From contig JADCRB010000006.1 in assembly GCA_021464245.1 (NCBI GenBank), forward strand, positions 3,648,280 through 3,712,279: DNA of 64,000 nt, in the 5' to 3' direction. Positions within the stretch are counted from its first letter, which is position 1. Each line of letters begins with the position of its first letter. The translations under genes were made by a program, and so were the position numbers. A model generated the notes under the pieces. That model saw only the letters and a list, made by a program, of their open reading frames with translations. It did not search any database and was not told the origin of the DNA. This document shows positions 1 through 13,802 of the stretch, one piece after another. Origin of the DNA: Carallia brachiata (lineage: Eukaryota > Streptophyta > Magnoliopsida > Malpighiales > Rhizophoraceae).

Positions 1-3000
1 TGAACTGTCCACGTCTCATATTTTAACAGTCAACAAAATTTATGGCACACTTACCACAATTAACAAGGCATTGGCATACATATCAATATTTGTGGATCCA
101 ACTTATTATCAGGCTTAATTCATTATAGGTACGAGAGTGTTTCAATCAAATTCATTTAGATTTATTTTAATTAATAAATTTGTTATCATGTTAAAATAAT
201 TTAAGTCATCTTTTATTTGGCTCAAACTATGTTCTTTGTTTTCAACCACTGGATTTGGGAGAAAGCGAGTTGTTTTCATACTGTATTCTTTTTGTTTAGA
301 AGATGAAACTAGGTTCCTATTTCCCGCTGGACCTCTAAGAAAGGTATTGGCTCGAATGGCCCAAAATTCAGCTAAAAAATATTTCAGATTGAGCTATCAG
401 GCAACTTGCAGAGTTCCATTAATTTTCAGAATCTTTTGAAGACCAATTTATCAAAAAAACACATTAAGAGCTCTACTAATGTTTTTTCACTTAGTGACGC
501 AGCCCGTGACATAAGCCCGTAGTTTTCATTCACCTTCCATGCGAGGTTTACCTAAATTTTTTGAATGAAATGCTAATTGGCATGGTACCTGGCATTTATC
601 AAATGGATCATTTCATTTAACTGAAAAATAAAATGGAGGCTCAGCATTAGTTGAGATGATTGTATGCAAGAGACAACAAGACTAGGTCCATCCCTCAATC
701 TTCTGTCCTCAAATCATTAGGCTACTAGTTTCTATAAACAAAGAGAAAAAAGGAAAAAAAAAAAAGAAAAAAAAAAATTTAGTACTCCTAATGTTTTTCT
801 TTGTTTGGATGACGGTTGAAATGGGTGTTTTGGTCGTGGATGGCCAAAAAGATACTTCCAGTTCCAAAATGAAAAGCACGGTTGATTGATAATTTGATAT
901 CTTTATCCCATTGGTATCTGATAATGTCACTGTTTGATGTCTACTGGTTGCCGCTGATGGTCCATAACTCAAGCTGTCATTTGCAGCCCCTAGTGGCATC
1001 TAAGCAAAAATATCCTTGGCTTGTGTCCCACGTGTTTTTACATAATTCTGATGCAAAATATGTTGGAATTTATGTCATTTGGTCTATGAAGACATTCAAT
1101 AATACAAATCCTCTGCAATATGAAAAAATTTTATGCTTTTGGTTATTAGAATAGTAGATCTAATTAAGATTTATTCTTTAGTGAGGTTAAATTTATGTGT
1201 TTTAAAAATAAATTTATATTGTACTATTTATTATGACCATTAAATACATATTTTGTGGTCTCATTATTAGCAGCAATGATATATTAAAAGATAAAAAATA
1301 TGCAATCAATAATTTTGATTGTATATATATAAATTTGTATTTGCATCGAATTTATTGTATTCAAGTAACATTAACATTGCTGAATTTTTTACGTAAGGAT
1401 TGTCAGAATGCCCAAAATTTTGGTACTTATAATGATATGGAGAATCCTGATTGTGCTTTATCGAATCATACACAAGATGGAGACAAGTACATCATACTAA
1501 CATTTAGATTACGACTAATAGCTTAACCAACGGTCAAAACGACACAAATCAAAGACTGCGTCCACAGATTACCCATAGCTGATTTGGAAAGCAAGATTAT
1601 GGGATCCACAGATTATCCACAGGTGATTTGGAATGCAAGAGTTATGGGAAAATTATGTTATTGTTGCTCAAATTAACATTAATTCTCAATTGGGTCATGG
1701 AAATTCAATTTGTTGCAATCAAAAAAGGAAACTTCTATGTTTGCTCTATTTTAACCAAACCACTTTGTCAATTTTCAGAAAACCTTCACGAAAAAAATGA
1801 AACAGATGCTTATATTTTGTTACGCAAAACGGCCATGTAATTCTTAACTTTACATTATTGTGCTGTTCTGTTGAACAAAATTGAATGCTTAGTAACATCA
1901 CCTAATTATAGGAAGACATTATTAAAACCAGAGAAGAGAAACAGATTCCAGCTTGTGTTGCCCCCCAGATGGGTCCTCTATAGCACCCATGAGTACTGAA
2001 CTACTGTCCACTATGGAAAGCTACTGATCAGCATTGTCTAGCAGTAACCCTCAAAGATGAAAATATTGAGAATTCCATTGATGATAGGTTTGTTCAAGTG
2101 AATTTATATTTGTTATTGAATATAAAATTTGACATCACTAAATATAAAGTCTTTGCATGACTTATAATGTCTATGTACTTCTCCATGTACAATCTTGACC
2201 TTTTTGATGAATGTGAGGTTCCAAGGTGTTATTTGACAATATTAAGATTTTCAGTAATGATAAGTTTGTTTAAGAGATTTTCTTAACACTCTAGTTTGTG
2301 TCTTCTTTTTTTTTTTTTTTTTTTTTTGGATGAATATGTCAATGTTCCTGTGTTAGTGTCATGTTGGACCGACACCTAACATTCCACATTCCTCACATGG
2401 AACAGCATTTCCTACTAAGAAAACCAGTTTCTTTTTTTTGCGTATTTTAGAGATAAGATATCTCAAAAAAGAACGTTTGCAACAAGAAGAATGTAGCGTA
2501 TTATCACAAAAAAAAATAGAAAGGAGTAATTTCACCTATCTTTTACAAGAAAAAATGTTTTCTATCTACAAGAATTTCACTTTTATGAATTCAAAAAATG
2601 ATCAGATATACACGACTTTATTCTTATTTTTTACAAAGGTATTATTTTCATGGCTCAAAATTATGGCTCTAACTCACAATAAAGTAGCCTTTTTACCTAC
2701 CTTTCGTATTCTTAATTTCCTCTTGTCCATTTTCCTTTTCTTTTCCTCTTTTCATAGTGCCCCGTAATTGATTGCATGCCCCAAAAACTAAAGTAAGGCT
2801 GCATGTCCCAACGGCTGGGCGACGCATCAGACCATTAGTGTTAGATTGTTGCTGGTTCGTGTTGCACAACTACCATTCTCAGCTACAGCACCTTCCATTC
2901 TTAGTTCTCAACGATGGCTCACAAAATTCCTTTACTCTGTGCCGTCATCAATATATTGGCTCTCAACCAGCCCTTAATGTCTCAAAAAGTCGCCCCTCCA

Positions 3001-3045
3001 GCATAAGCCTGAGTTCCTACCGGCACTTTTAAGTTGTTTATCCAT
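1..3045. other. intergenic, no gene recognised
   Basis: No recognisable coding region, RNA gene or element boundary was found. The open frames here are short, of ordinary AT-rich composition and resemble nothing I know. Long A or T runs occur near 747-775 and 2306-2328. The last few hundred bases are the presumed promoter and leader of the R3-MYB gene starting at 3046. Confidence 0.5.
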
Positions 3046-3587
3046 ATGGCTGACGCTGAACATTCTTCTTCTGATGACACTTTTGTGGATTCTCGAAGTA
3101 ACTCAATTTTCCAATCCTTTAGATTAGCCTTTTTCTTTTCTTCCAAGCATGTATTTAACACAGTTTCTTGTCGGCAACGTAGTTTTACGTAGCACTTGGT
3201 GTTTCCATATGCTTAATGTGCCTGTAAACTTACTAGCTTCCACAGCATAATGTTGGATCATTTCATTTGAAATATTTACCTTTGCTTTCTACACTTCTTG
3301 AATTGATTTTGGGATGTTTGATTCAGAGGAAACGAGTGAAGAATCGAAGCTAGATTTCTCCGAGGACGAAGAAAATCTCATAATTAGGATGTACAATCTG
3401 GTTGGAGAGAGGTCTGTTTTGTTCTCTCTACTTATCCTAAGTTTAATAAGCCTCCAGATTTCAATATGTGTTTACTTCAATTTGTGATAATGCAACCAGG
3501 TGGTCTTTAATTGCTGGAAGGATTCCTGGAAGAACAGCTGAGGATATTGAGAAGTACTGGAACTCCAGACACTCAACCAGTGAGTGA
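3046..3587 (+). CDS. single-repeat R3-MYB protein (CPC/TRY/ETC/TCL type), 3 exons
   Basis: Exons 3046-3097, 3327-3411 and 3500-3587 have GT-AG introns in consistent phase and give a 74-residue protein. Residues 1-27 are a short acidic, Ser-rich lead. About 28-69 form one MYB repeat containing [22 protein letters not shown]. Length and sequence match the small CAPRICE/TRIPTYCHON/ETC/TCL group, which has no activation domain. In Arabidopsis these proteins compete with R2R3-MYBs for bHLH partners, repressing trichome formation and promoting root hairs. The bHLH-contact pattern L-x2-R-x3-L-x6-L-x3-R is present (L35, R38, L42, L49, R53), but the usual acidic residue before the first Leu is Asn34. 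The short N-terminus, the [11 protein letters not shown] wording and the lack of a tail after the MYB repeat fit the TCL/ETC-like branch best. The start is the first ATG in frame with the splice phase. No defect is seen. Confidence 0.9.
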
Positions 3588-4868
3588 AAAAAAAAAAAAA
3601 AACAAGAAGAAAAGATTGGATTTTTTGGGTTTGTTACACTGTTTTTGGAGTTGACAAAAGCATATCTGGTTAAAACATTCAAGAGCAGTTAATTCATATG
3701 CTTCTGTCTCTGTGTTGTTAATAATCCTAGTGTGATCAATTATCCAAATTGATTACTTTGTCTTCCATAAATGAGGACCCAATGCCTCTTGTGGATATGC
3801 CCAATTGCCCATTTTTCCTTCTTTTGTGGACCAATTTATGATCGTCAATAAAGAAAAATACTCATCCAATGTTCCTGTGAGCTCCAATATTCTTTTTTCG
3901 TCTTCTCTGAAAGAAGGTAGAAGTTCGCAAGCAAGCAGAAAGCTTGGAAGCTGTCCATTGATTTGACAAAATTTCGCACACAATTTGCTAGAAGCTTGTG
4001 CTCTGTAAACCACAAAAAAGAAAGATGATCGGACTATATCATATTTAACATATAGTTCTTTATGAAAGTTTTATTATCTACTAGTGTTACAACATGCATT
4101 CATCGTCAAATCTTAACACTGACATACAGGAAAAAAAATCTATAATTATAGAGATTTAAAGAAGCAGTCAGATTGAAAGAGATTTAAAGGTTAGATACTC
4201 GGGTTCGACTGCAAAAAATTCATGATTTATCAGCAAACAGATACTAAAGTGTATTTCCTTAATCCTGGTTTCTTCTGTCCATTCAATTCCCTTGAATTCC
4301 TGCTTGTTCCTAATTTCTCATGACCATCTGAGCTAATAAATGATGTCTTGAATTTAACAGCTCATCTGCGTCATCTAAATGCCTAAATCCTTGCTCAGGA
4401 AGTCCCAGACCCCTCGTAACTGTATACCTAATGCCTCACCTAAGCACATCAATAAAAAATCTAACTAGACTGTCAGGTAAAGCTACAAACTTAGGTACTT
4501 CCTCAACATTTAATAATCCTACAAAATACCTCCATAATCTGTCCATGAAATTACTTGCCTTTCCAACATTTTGGAATATTGTCTCCTTTCTTTATCGTGT
4601 AAATAAACATGCATATGGGCTGATTAGGAAAATAGAAACTGGTGCATGTAGGAACCAATGACAATAAGGATTATTGCTGAGAGCTATTATAGAGATTCAC
4701 TGACCAGGGGAAGACAAAAAGAGGCGATTCAAACACACTTCTCACACTGTACATTGTCCAAATTTCGTGTTTACCAGTTAGTAGTAAAGTCAACAGGGCT
4801 GAAAACCAGTCATCGGTCTACAAAATCATCACATTCAAATGAATATGTCAAATAGTAGCTGCTTTGAT
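3588..4868. other. intergenic between two convergent genes
   Basis: This stretch separates the R3-MYB stop from the CRIPT stop, so it holds the 3' ends of both transcripts. An A run directly follows the MYB stop (about 3587-3602). No further gene or mobile element is recognised. Confidence 0.4.
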
Positions 4869-6325
4869 TTACACATTGCTCTGTTTATAGAACTTGGTGT
4901 CAAGTACTTGCTTCCCACACATTGCACAAACTCCTGCAAAATTAATGAACTAATCAGCACTTTTTACACAAGAAACATGAGTTACTGAGAACTAAAAATA
5001 TCTCGATCAGCACAAGGAAAACAATAACACTATAACAGCACATTGTCAGTAGTACCTTTGCTATAAGCACAAGTATGACAGTACTTTGCATCTTGGTGCA
5101 CTTGTTGCTTGCATATCATGCACTTTGTGTTCCCATAAGGAGTCCACATGTGAGAATGAAAATCCACAAGTCAAGTATGAGTCAACCAAATTTGCGCCCA
5201 AAAAAAAAAAAAAAGGACCAAAACAATAAGGAATGTGAACGCCACTAACACTGAAGGGCCTAATAACATTAACGAACCATGCTGGTTAGCTGCTGGGTAA
5301 AAACAACTATCAGATATGAGAAACTGGTGTTGCCCAAAAATGTGAAAGAACGACGGCAGAATATGCCAGTCTGCTGCACCACAAGAGTGATGCACATCTA
5401 AAGCCTAAGTATCCTCTTCCCCAGATGCACGCAAACACACAGGCCCCCTAGAGATTTTAGCAGAGTTTCTAAAAACCTTAATTCAGGTACCTTGACAATC
5501 ATAGGGATCATATTCCTAAAATATCCCAATATTGTCCAAACAGCAGAATTCCTTCAACTGATTTACACGGCATTCCGATTTTTCCCACATATGCTCTCAG
5601 TTTGTAAATTATTCAATGAGATCCTCAGTACCATCACATCAATACAAGCACCAGATCACTCCCCCCATTAGCTCTCTTTTTTTACAAATCAATACAATAT
5701 GAAGACAAACAACACATTATCAATTTAAGAAGAAAAAAAGGGTGGATTCAACATATCAATAATGTACTAACTCCAACCAATGAATTCCACAATCGTTTTT
5801 GTATCTTTGTATCCAGAATTAAGCATACCATCACACTACCCACATTCACAAGCGATATGGAATTTAGGATTGAGACTTTGATGTTGTTGTTGTACAGAGC
5901 TACAGGCCAAAAGTGTCTGTTTTTAAGCCAACCCATTTAAAATATGATCAGATTATTCCTAAAAGATCATTTTTTTATAAAAAAAAATTTATTTTAAAAC
6001 CTGCCCATGAATCTCGTTAATTGAACTGTGAATTTTAAACAGAGAAAAAAAAAAAAGGAGAAAAGATTTTAAAAAAAAGTCGGACCTGTTCTTCTTAGAG
6101 ATGAGCTTGTTCTCGTTGATTTTCCGGCCACCGCTTTCGGTGGTGTTGCTGGCACCGTCCTTCCACTTATCCGGAACAATTACCTTCGCTAGCTTCTTCT
6201 CGCCTACAACAAACGAAGAGACTCCAAAATTAACAATCCAAAAGTCAATTAAAAAAATATTATATACATAAATCACGTAAACAAAGAAAGATTTTGAATA
6301 GAAATTTACACTTCTCGCACACCAT
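4869..6325 (-). CDS. CRIPT: CRIPT homologue (cysteine-rich PDZ-binding-like protein), 4 exons, one splice acceptor not AG
   Basis: Minus-strand exons 6325-6310, 6203-6086, 5147-5056 and 4933-4869 encode 96 residues beginning MVCEKCEKKLAKVI and ending KQSNV. Four CxxC pairs (C3/C6, C54/C57, C68/C71, C78/C81) and the ESGGRKINENK segment identify CRIPT, a zinc-binding protein conserved from yeast to plants and animals. In animals it binds PDZ domains and it is also linked to the minor spliceosome; its plant role is little studied. Introns 1 and 3 are GT-AG. Intron 2 (6085-5148) has a weak donor (GTCCGA) and ends in CAT instead of CAG, at exactly the phase the protein requires. No AG occurs in the roughly 90 bases upstream of exon 3. 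One substitution at 5148 would restore a normal acceptor. The gene converges on the R3-MYB gene. Confidence 0.88.
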
Positions 6326-6339
6326 GGCTTTTTGTTCAT

Positions 6340-8050
6340 TCGGTTGCCGGGAAAATTTTTTTCAACTAAACCCTAATTTATTTGGTAATTTGGTGCAGAG
6401 AGAATCGGGAAAGCTGAATTCGTGAAAGAATAAAAGTTTATATCACGGTGATTTTTGTTTCGAACTTATCTGATTAGAATAATAGAATAATTGTTTGTTT
6501 TTAAAATTAATTAATATTTTTAAAATAATTATTATTTTTATATTTTAAAAGTATTAGTCAATATTTTAAAAATAACAATTTTAATTTCATTGAGAATATT
6601 TTTCCAAAAAAAGTTCGGGATATATAAGGGCACTCTTTATAAAATGTACCCATATAAAATATAGATTAATAGTATAAGGAAAAAATTTAGAGAAAATTTT
6701 GATAATGCATGTTATGTAATCAATGGGTTTTTTTAATTAAAAAAAAACTTGATGCAATAAAAATAAAACTATTACAACAAATAAGTATTTTTAATAATTT
6801 ACTTAATTTCTCATTAATAAATTTAATAAAAAAATAAGTATATATATATATATACACATGCATGCGATGTATAAGTCTTAATGATATTTTTTAAAAATTT
6901 ATTTTATGTTATTTTAATAAAAAAAAACAAAAAGATGTTTTAACACTGGGTATTATTTTTTAAGAATTTTTTAACCTTCTTAAGAAAACAAAACAATTTG
7001 TAGAAAAAAAAAGAATTGAGAGTAAATTTTTTTCTTTTCTTCTTTTTGAGGAAATTTAAGCATAATTTTTTCTCTTTTTTAGGAAAATAATAGATAAATA
7101 TAAGAGATTTTCTTAATCCCTTTTTTAAGAAAAAAGAATTTTAAAATATTTTTTCCTTATTTTATTTTATTAAAAATTTTATAATTATAAATATTTAATT
7201 GAAATCAAAGCAGTACTATATAAATTAATAGAATTTTTATTTAATTATAATTAAATTTAAATTAATTGATTTATTGAATTCTAATTTTGTCTTAATTACA
7301 ATGGAATTTGATGATTATACTATATATTAATATTTTTAATTTATGAATTTATAAGTAGTTGTCACATGTAAAAGAGAGAAAAAAAGAGATTTTCTCTCAA
7401 TTTTAGTTTAAAATACTTAATATAAATATAGATATAGACATATAGATTTACAAAGGAGAGATAAACTTCAAGCTTTGACTCTCATCCATTCTGAAAGTCA
7501 TTTTTGCTTAGGTTGCATGTTTCTTATTTTTTCAAAATTTAAATATTTTAGTTATTTTTATAGATTTTATTGAAATATTATTATCATAATAAGAGATATT
7601 GATAAACTCACAATCTAATTTTATTTTCATTCAACTATTAGTCCCCAAATCTAATCTGATCTACTCTACGCTTAATTTCGTTTTGCTATGCACCTTTACT
7701 GACCAAATCCGGTTGATTGTGGTAAAATTCTTGAATTTAAAATTTTTTTAACATATTAAAAATATTTTATTTACAATTAAATTAATTAAACTATTTACTC
7801 ATTTTGTTTGTATATTGAATAACGAAACTCGGTTGATTTGGCAAAATCCTTTAAATGTAAGAATTTTTTTAAAAAAATATTAAAAGTATTTTATTTATAA
7901 TTAAACTATTTACACTTTTTATTTGTATCAAATACTTAATAAATCGATGATCATTAATTAGATAACCTATACTAAGAATCTCTTATACAGATGATTTATA
8001 TCACCGAAAATTAAGAGTTTTATTATCATCTTAATTGATTTATAAGATTA
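6340..8050. other. very AT-rich intergenic DNA
   Basis: No gene is seen. The sequence is strongly AT-rich with homopolymer runs and a TA microsatellite near 6840-6853. An imperfect tandem repeat of about 122 bp lies at roughly 7700-7945: two blocks each contain a CGGTTGAT motif, an A/T-rich middle and an AATTAAACTATTTAC segment. Confidence 0.45.
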
Positions 8051-8059
8051 AGATTACTA

Positions 8060-8572
8060 GTTATAATTCCTATCGACTGCTCATCATTACAATTGGGTTC
8101 AATTTTCTCCATGTAGGAAGCTAGAATGCTTAGTTCAGTTTTTTCTTGTGAGATGGAAAACAAACTAGGAGATGAAATATTGTACTCTACACTTGCCACG
8201 TAAAAGTGTTGTAGAGAATAAAATCCCAAACTTTATTCTTCAATGTGTTTGTCATAAGTTCTTTAAAGATTGAAATACCTAAACAAAAATTGGCCAAATA
8301 AAGTTAAAGGTCAAATTAAAATCAGTCAAAGAAATTGTAAGAAGAATTATCAAGAAGAATCCTGATGATTGTGTTGATGATGATTTGAAAGTTTTTTTCG
8401 CAGATTATAAACTAGTGATCAGATGAGTTAAGGTTCCAAATGAAGTTACGAAATTGTTAATGTGATGCAGATTTTGATGATCAAGTTGAAGTTTGAAAAT
8501 TCTGTGAAGTGAAGCAGATGTAGCGAATGATGCTGGGAATGAATACAAGACCAAATTAGAATTAAAGGGAAA
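8060..8572 (+). mobile_element. 3' internal end of an LTR retrotransposon with polypurine tract
   Basis: This stretch matches the reverse complement of about 50672-51090, the internal flank of another LTR pair in the window. Matching parts include the block around GTACTCTACACTTGCCAC, the AAGATTGAAA block and the terminal ACCAAATTAGAATTAAAGGG tract. That purine-rich tract directly precedes TGTTGAAG, the start of the LTR, as a polypurine tract should. No intact reading frame remains. Confidence 0.6.
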
Positions 8573-10180
8573 TGTTGAAGTTAATTCAATTCGTTTAAAA
8601 TTAGAATTTAGTGTTTTAGTAGAATTATGATTAGTTGTTATGTTTTAGCTGTTTTTGTAAGAGAAGAATTTTTTAGTGTCTAATACACAAGGAGTTGAGA
8701 GTTTTAGTTTATTATTTGGCTAGTGTATGATCAAACAATTGTTGCACATGCGTAGGGCCAATCGTAGTAATAGAATACTGACAAATATTCTAGGAATGGA
8801 ACCTATAGGAACAAAATTAATTAAGATTTACACCAATAATTAAACTATAACTAGAAATTGAACTAAGCAATTAAAACTAAAATTTAACCAAATAAATTAA
8901 TTGAATTAAAAACTGAGTTGAAAATTAATTAAAGACAACTACATAACCAAATTAATTAAAAGCAAGCAACAAAAATTCAAAATCGATGTTTCTTAAATTG
9001 AGAAGAGACTAAAGCTTAGGATTTCACATAATAGAAGACAAACTGCATTATTGTTTCATGAGTTTCGTGATTTGAACATCATTTTACTATAACTTTTACT
9101 CTCTCCTGAATAATTAAGTCGTACCTAACCTACTTGCAATTTTCTCCCAAAATCACACGAAAATATATTAAATTCATTAAGATTAAAGAAATAATTGCCG
9201 TCATGTGAATCTCTCATCCATTGAAATCAAAATCTACATGTTTATCTATTTAGTCCACAGTTAATATCTTATCTCTCGAAATTTTGACACAACCCAAAAA
9301 CTACTTTTATGTTGACCAATCATAAAAGCATCAATAAACTCAAGGTAGATAAATGAAATTCAAGTCTTTAAATTAAAATACTATGAATCTAAAAATAAAA
9401 AACCATCATGAAAACTAGTAATTTAACCTCCTAAGTTAAGTTACATCATTTACCCTAATTTGGGATTTAGCCATCTATACTAAAAACTAAAAGAATAAAA
9501 GCAAAGAGTGTAATTGAATTCATAAGAACAAGAAGAAAAAAGAAAAACTTTGTTTAGATGCATGAGAATCCTAAGCTCTAGCCGCATTCTTCAATTCTCT
9601 TCCGCTTTCTCTTTCCACATGAAGAACGTTCCTCCGCCTCCTTTTTTTTTTTTTTTTGTGTCTTGTATTGGTGGAATTAATTGGAAGACGTCATAAGGCA
9701 TTTTGGCTTTATATGATATTTTGAATGGACAAAGATACCCCAACTTGGTCTTTTAGACTTGTATTTCGACTAATAAGCAAAATCATAGAGCATTTCCAAA
9801 TCAACCCCGAATAAAAACAGAATCAATCCAAATTCAACTAGGACCAGCCCAAACAGTAAACCTCGATCTCACAGCTCCCACGATAGGTCCGATAAATTAG
9901 GCATTTTTACTTCTTTTCTATCATATTAACCTACAAGCCTAAAATAAATTTTAAAAAAAGTAAAATCTACCAAAAATCATTGAAATTGTACAAATAATAA
10001 ATCAATTTAAACATATAAACCACAAAATATCCATGCAAATATTAGACCTATCAATGTAGTTGGTGCAATTTGTGAACATATTAGTGGAAAAAATTAATTA
10101 GTTTAGAGTGTGTACTTCTCTTATTGTTGTGTGATATTTGTTACTTTAATAAAGTGTTTAGTTAATCTAGTTTTAATAGT
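8573..10180 (+). mobile_element. LTR of the same family, interrupted by a ~1.3-kb insertion
   Basis: The left part (about 8573-8730, starting TGTTGAAGTTAATTC) and the right part (about 10065-10180, ending before GTGGTATTAGAGC) together match the 266-bp LTRs at 50406-50671 and 53775-54040 in reverse complement. The intervening ~1.3 kb (about 8735-10060) is unrelated and has no coding sequence. It begins near TTGCACATGCG and ends near TTGGTGCAA, so it could be a solo LTR of another family, but its borders and target duplication could not be fixed. Just after this LTR, GTGGTATTAGAGC resembles a primer-binding site for initiator tRNA-Met. Confidence 0.55.
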
Positions 10181-10225
10181 GGTATTAGAGCTAACTGAGT
10201 TCTAGTTCTAATAGCAAGAAGATAG

Positions 10226-11150
10226 GTAAGAAAGAGAAAAGAAAGGATAACACCTAGTGATATGTGGTTTAGCCGTAAAGATCTACGTCCACCTTCCAAA
10301 TACCCACAAAGGTTACATCTTTCTTATTGAATGATGTATCTAACATAGTATATAAACTCATATATATATATATATATGTATATATATAATGATGATTGTC
10401 TTACATATAAGACAAATATATTTGCAACAATAATATAATTTTGTATTGATATTGATTGTTAGAATCCTGACTTGATCACATTCAAATCTCCGTAATTACG
10501 TAATTCTCTAACATTGTCTACAAGATGAACATAGATCAAAGTTTAATATCATCTTACTTGAATATATAGGAGCCAACAAATGCTCAACACATAGTTATTT
10601 GTAGTAGTATCTCAATCTCACATCAAGATGCAAATGTAGTCCATATAATATTTGGTCATTAGGCTAAAAGGTTGAAATAAATCTTAAAAGAAAAGACCAA
10701 ATAAAAAGTAAAAGAACTACAAGGGTGAAAAAAAAAAAAAAACAAGACAAAACAACAAGGGTCTTGTGTAAATGAAATAAAATGACTTAAATAAATGGTA
10801 GCACATGAAGGTGCATGGTGACTGGAATGATCCATCAATAAGGTAAGAAAGATAAGAGAAAAGATAACACATAGAGATACATGATTTAGTTGTAAAGACT
10901 GACATTTACGGTTCAAATTTTCAAAAAGATTACATATTTTTACTAAATTATGTTATCTCACATAGTACATGAATTGTGATATATATGGTAAATATTGTCT
11001 TACATGTAAGGCAATTATATTTGTAATAATATTAAAATTCTAAATTGATAGTGATTAATTATTAGAATCCTAACTTGATTACATTTAAATATACATATCT
11101 CCATAATTAATTGATTACTAGAATCTTCACTTGATCACATTTAAATAATC
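10226..11150 (+). repeat. direct repeat pair (~290-310 bp) flanking ~330 bp
   Basis: About 10226-10513 and 10842-11150 are diverged direct repeats. Shared blocks include GTAAGAAAGA, GATAACACxTAG, TGTCTTACATxTAAG and AGAATCCTxACTTGAT. The interval between them has no coding potential. The arrangement resembles a small LTR or TRIM-like element, or a segmental tandem duplication. No clear TG...CA ends or target duplication were seen, so the class is undecided. The left copy contains a TA microsatellite at about 10360-10388. Confidence 0.5.
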
Positions 11151-11536
11151 AAAATTGCATAATTATATAACAACTTCGATGCAATAAATATAAAGAAATG
11201 TATCAAACAGATTTAAATCTGTTAAAGAGAGACATTAATGAAATAAGAACACAAATTTGAAGCTTAATACGAGTATGAAATAGGTGGGAAACTCCTCTAT
11301 TGGGTCGAACTAAACACATGATCTTCATCTCGCTGCCGGCAATCCCCATTTGTGCATATTTTGTTTGGATAAATTAAGGTTGCTCAAATTTCTATTCCCC
11401 TAAGACCACAAAAATTCAGCTAATCTCTTGTTGGCCCCGCCCCATTCTCTGGGCACGCCTGGACCACTTGTGCGACTTTACAAAGCCTCCAAGAGTCGAG
11501 TATAAATAAATTAGATTTCGAAGTTACGACATGAAT

Positions 11537-11616
<80 letters not shown>
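11537..11616 (+). tRNA. tRNA-Leu (anticodon UAG)
   Basis: The acceptor stem GACAGTT pairs with AGCTGTC (one G-T pair) and is followed by discriminator A. The D-arm begins TGGCCGAGTGG (A box). The anticodon stem CCAGA/TCTGG encloses loop TTTAGGC, giving anticodon TAG at 11571-11573. A long variable arm (GTCCGAAAGGGC region) is typical of class II tRNA-Leu. The T-arm GTGGGTTCAAATCCCAC contains the B box. The gene has no intron and no encoded CCA. A TTTT stretch shortly downstream (11621-11624) and a longer T run near 11649-11662 can act as Pol III terminators. A TATAAATA sequence lies about 35 bases upstream. Confidence 0.97.

Positions 11617-13802
<2,186 letters not shown>

Noticed and set aside
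5130..6095. CRIPT intron 2 as a U12-type AT-AC intron
   Set aside because: The donor GTCCGA is not the U12 consensus (ATATCC or GTATCC) and no TCCTTAAC branch site lies at the right distance.
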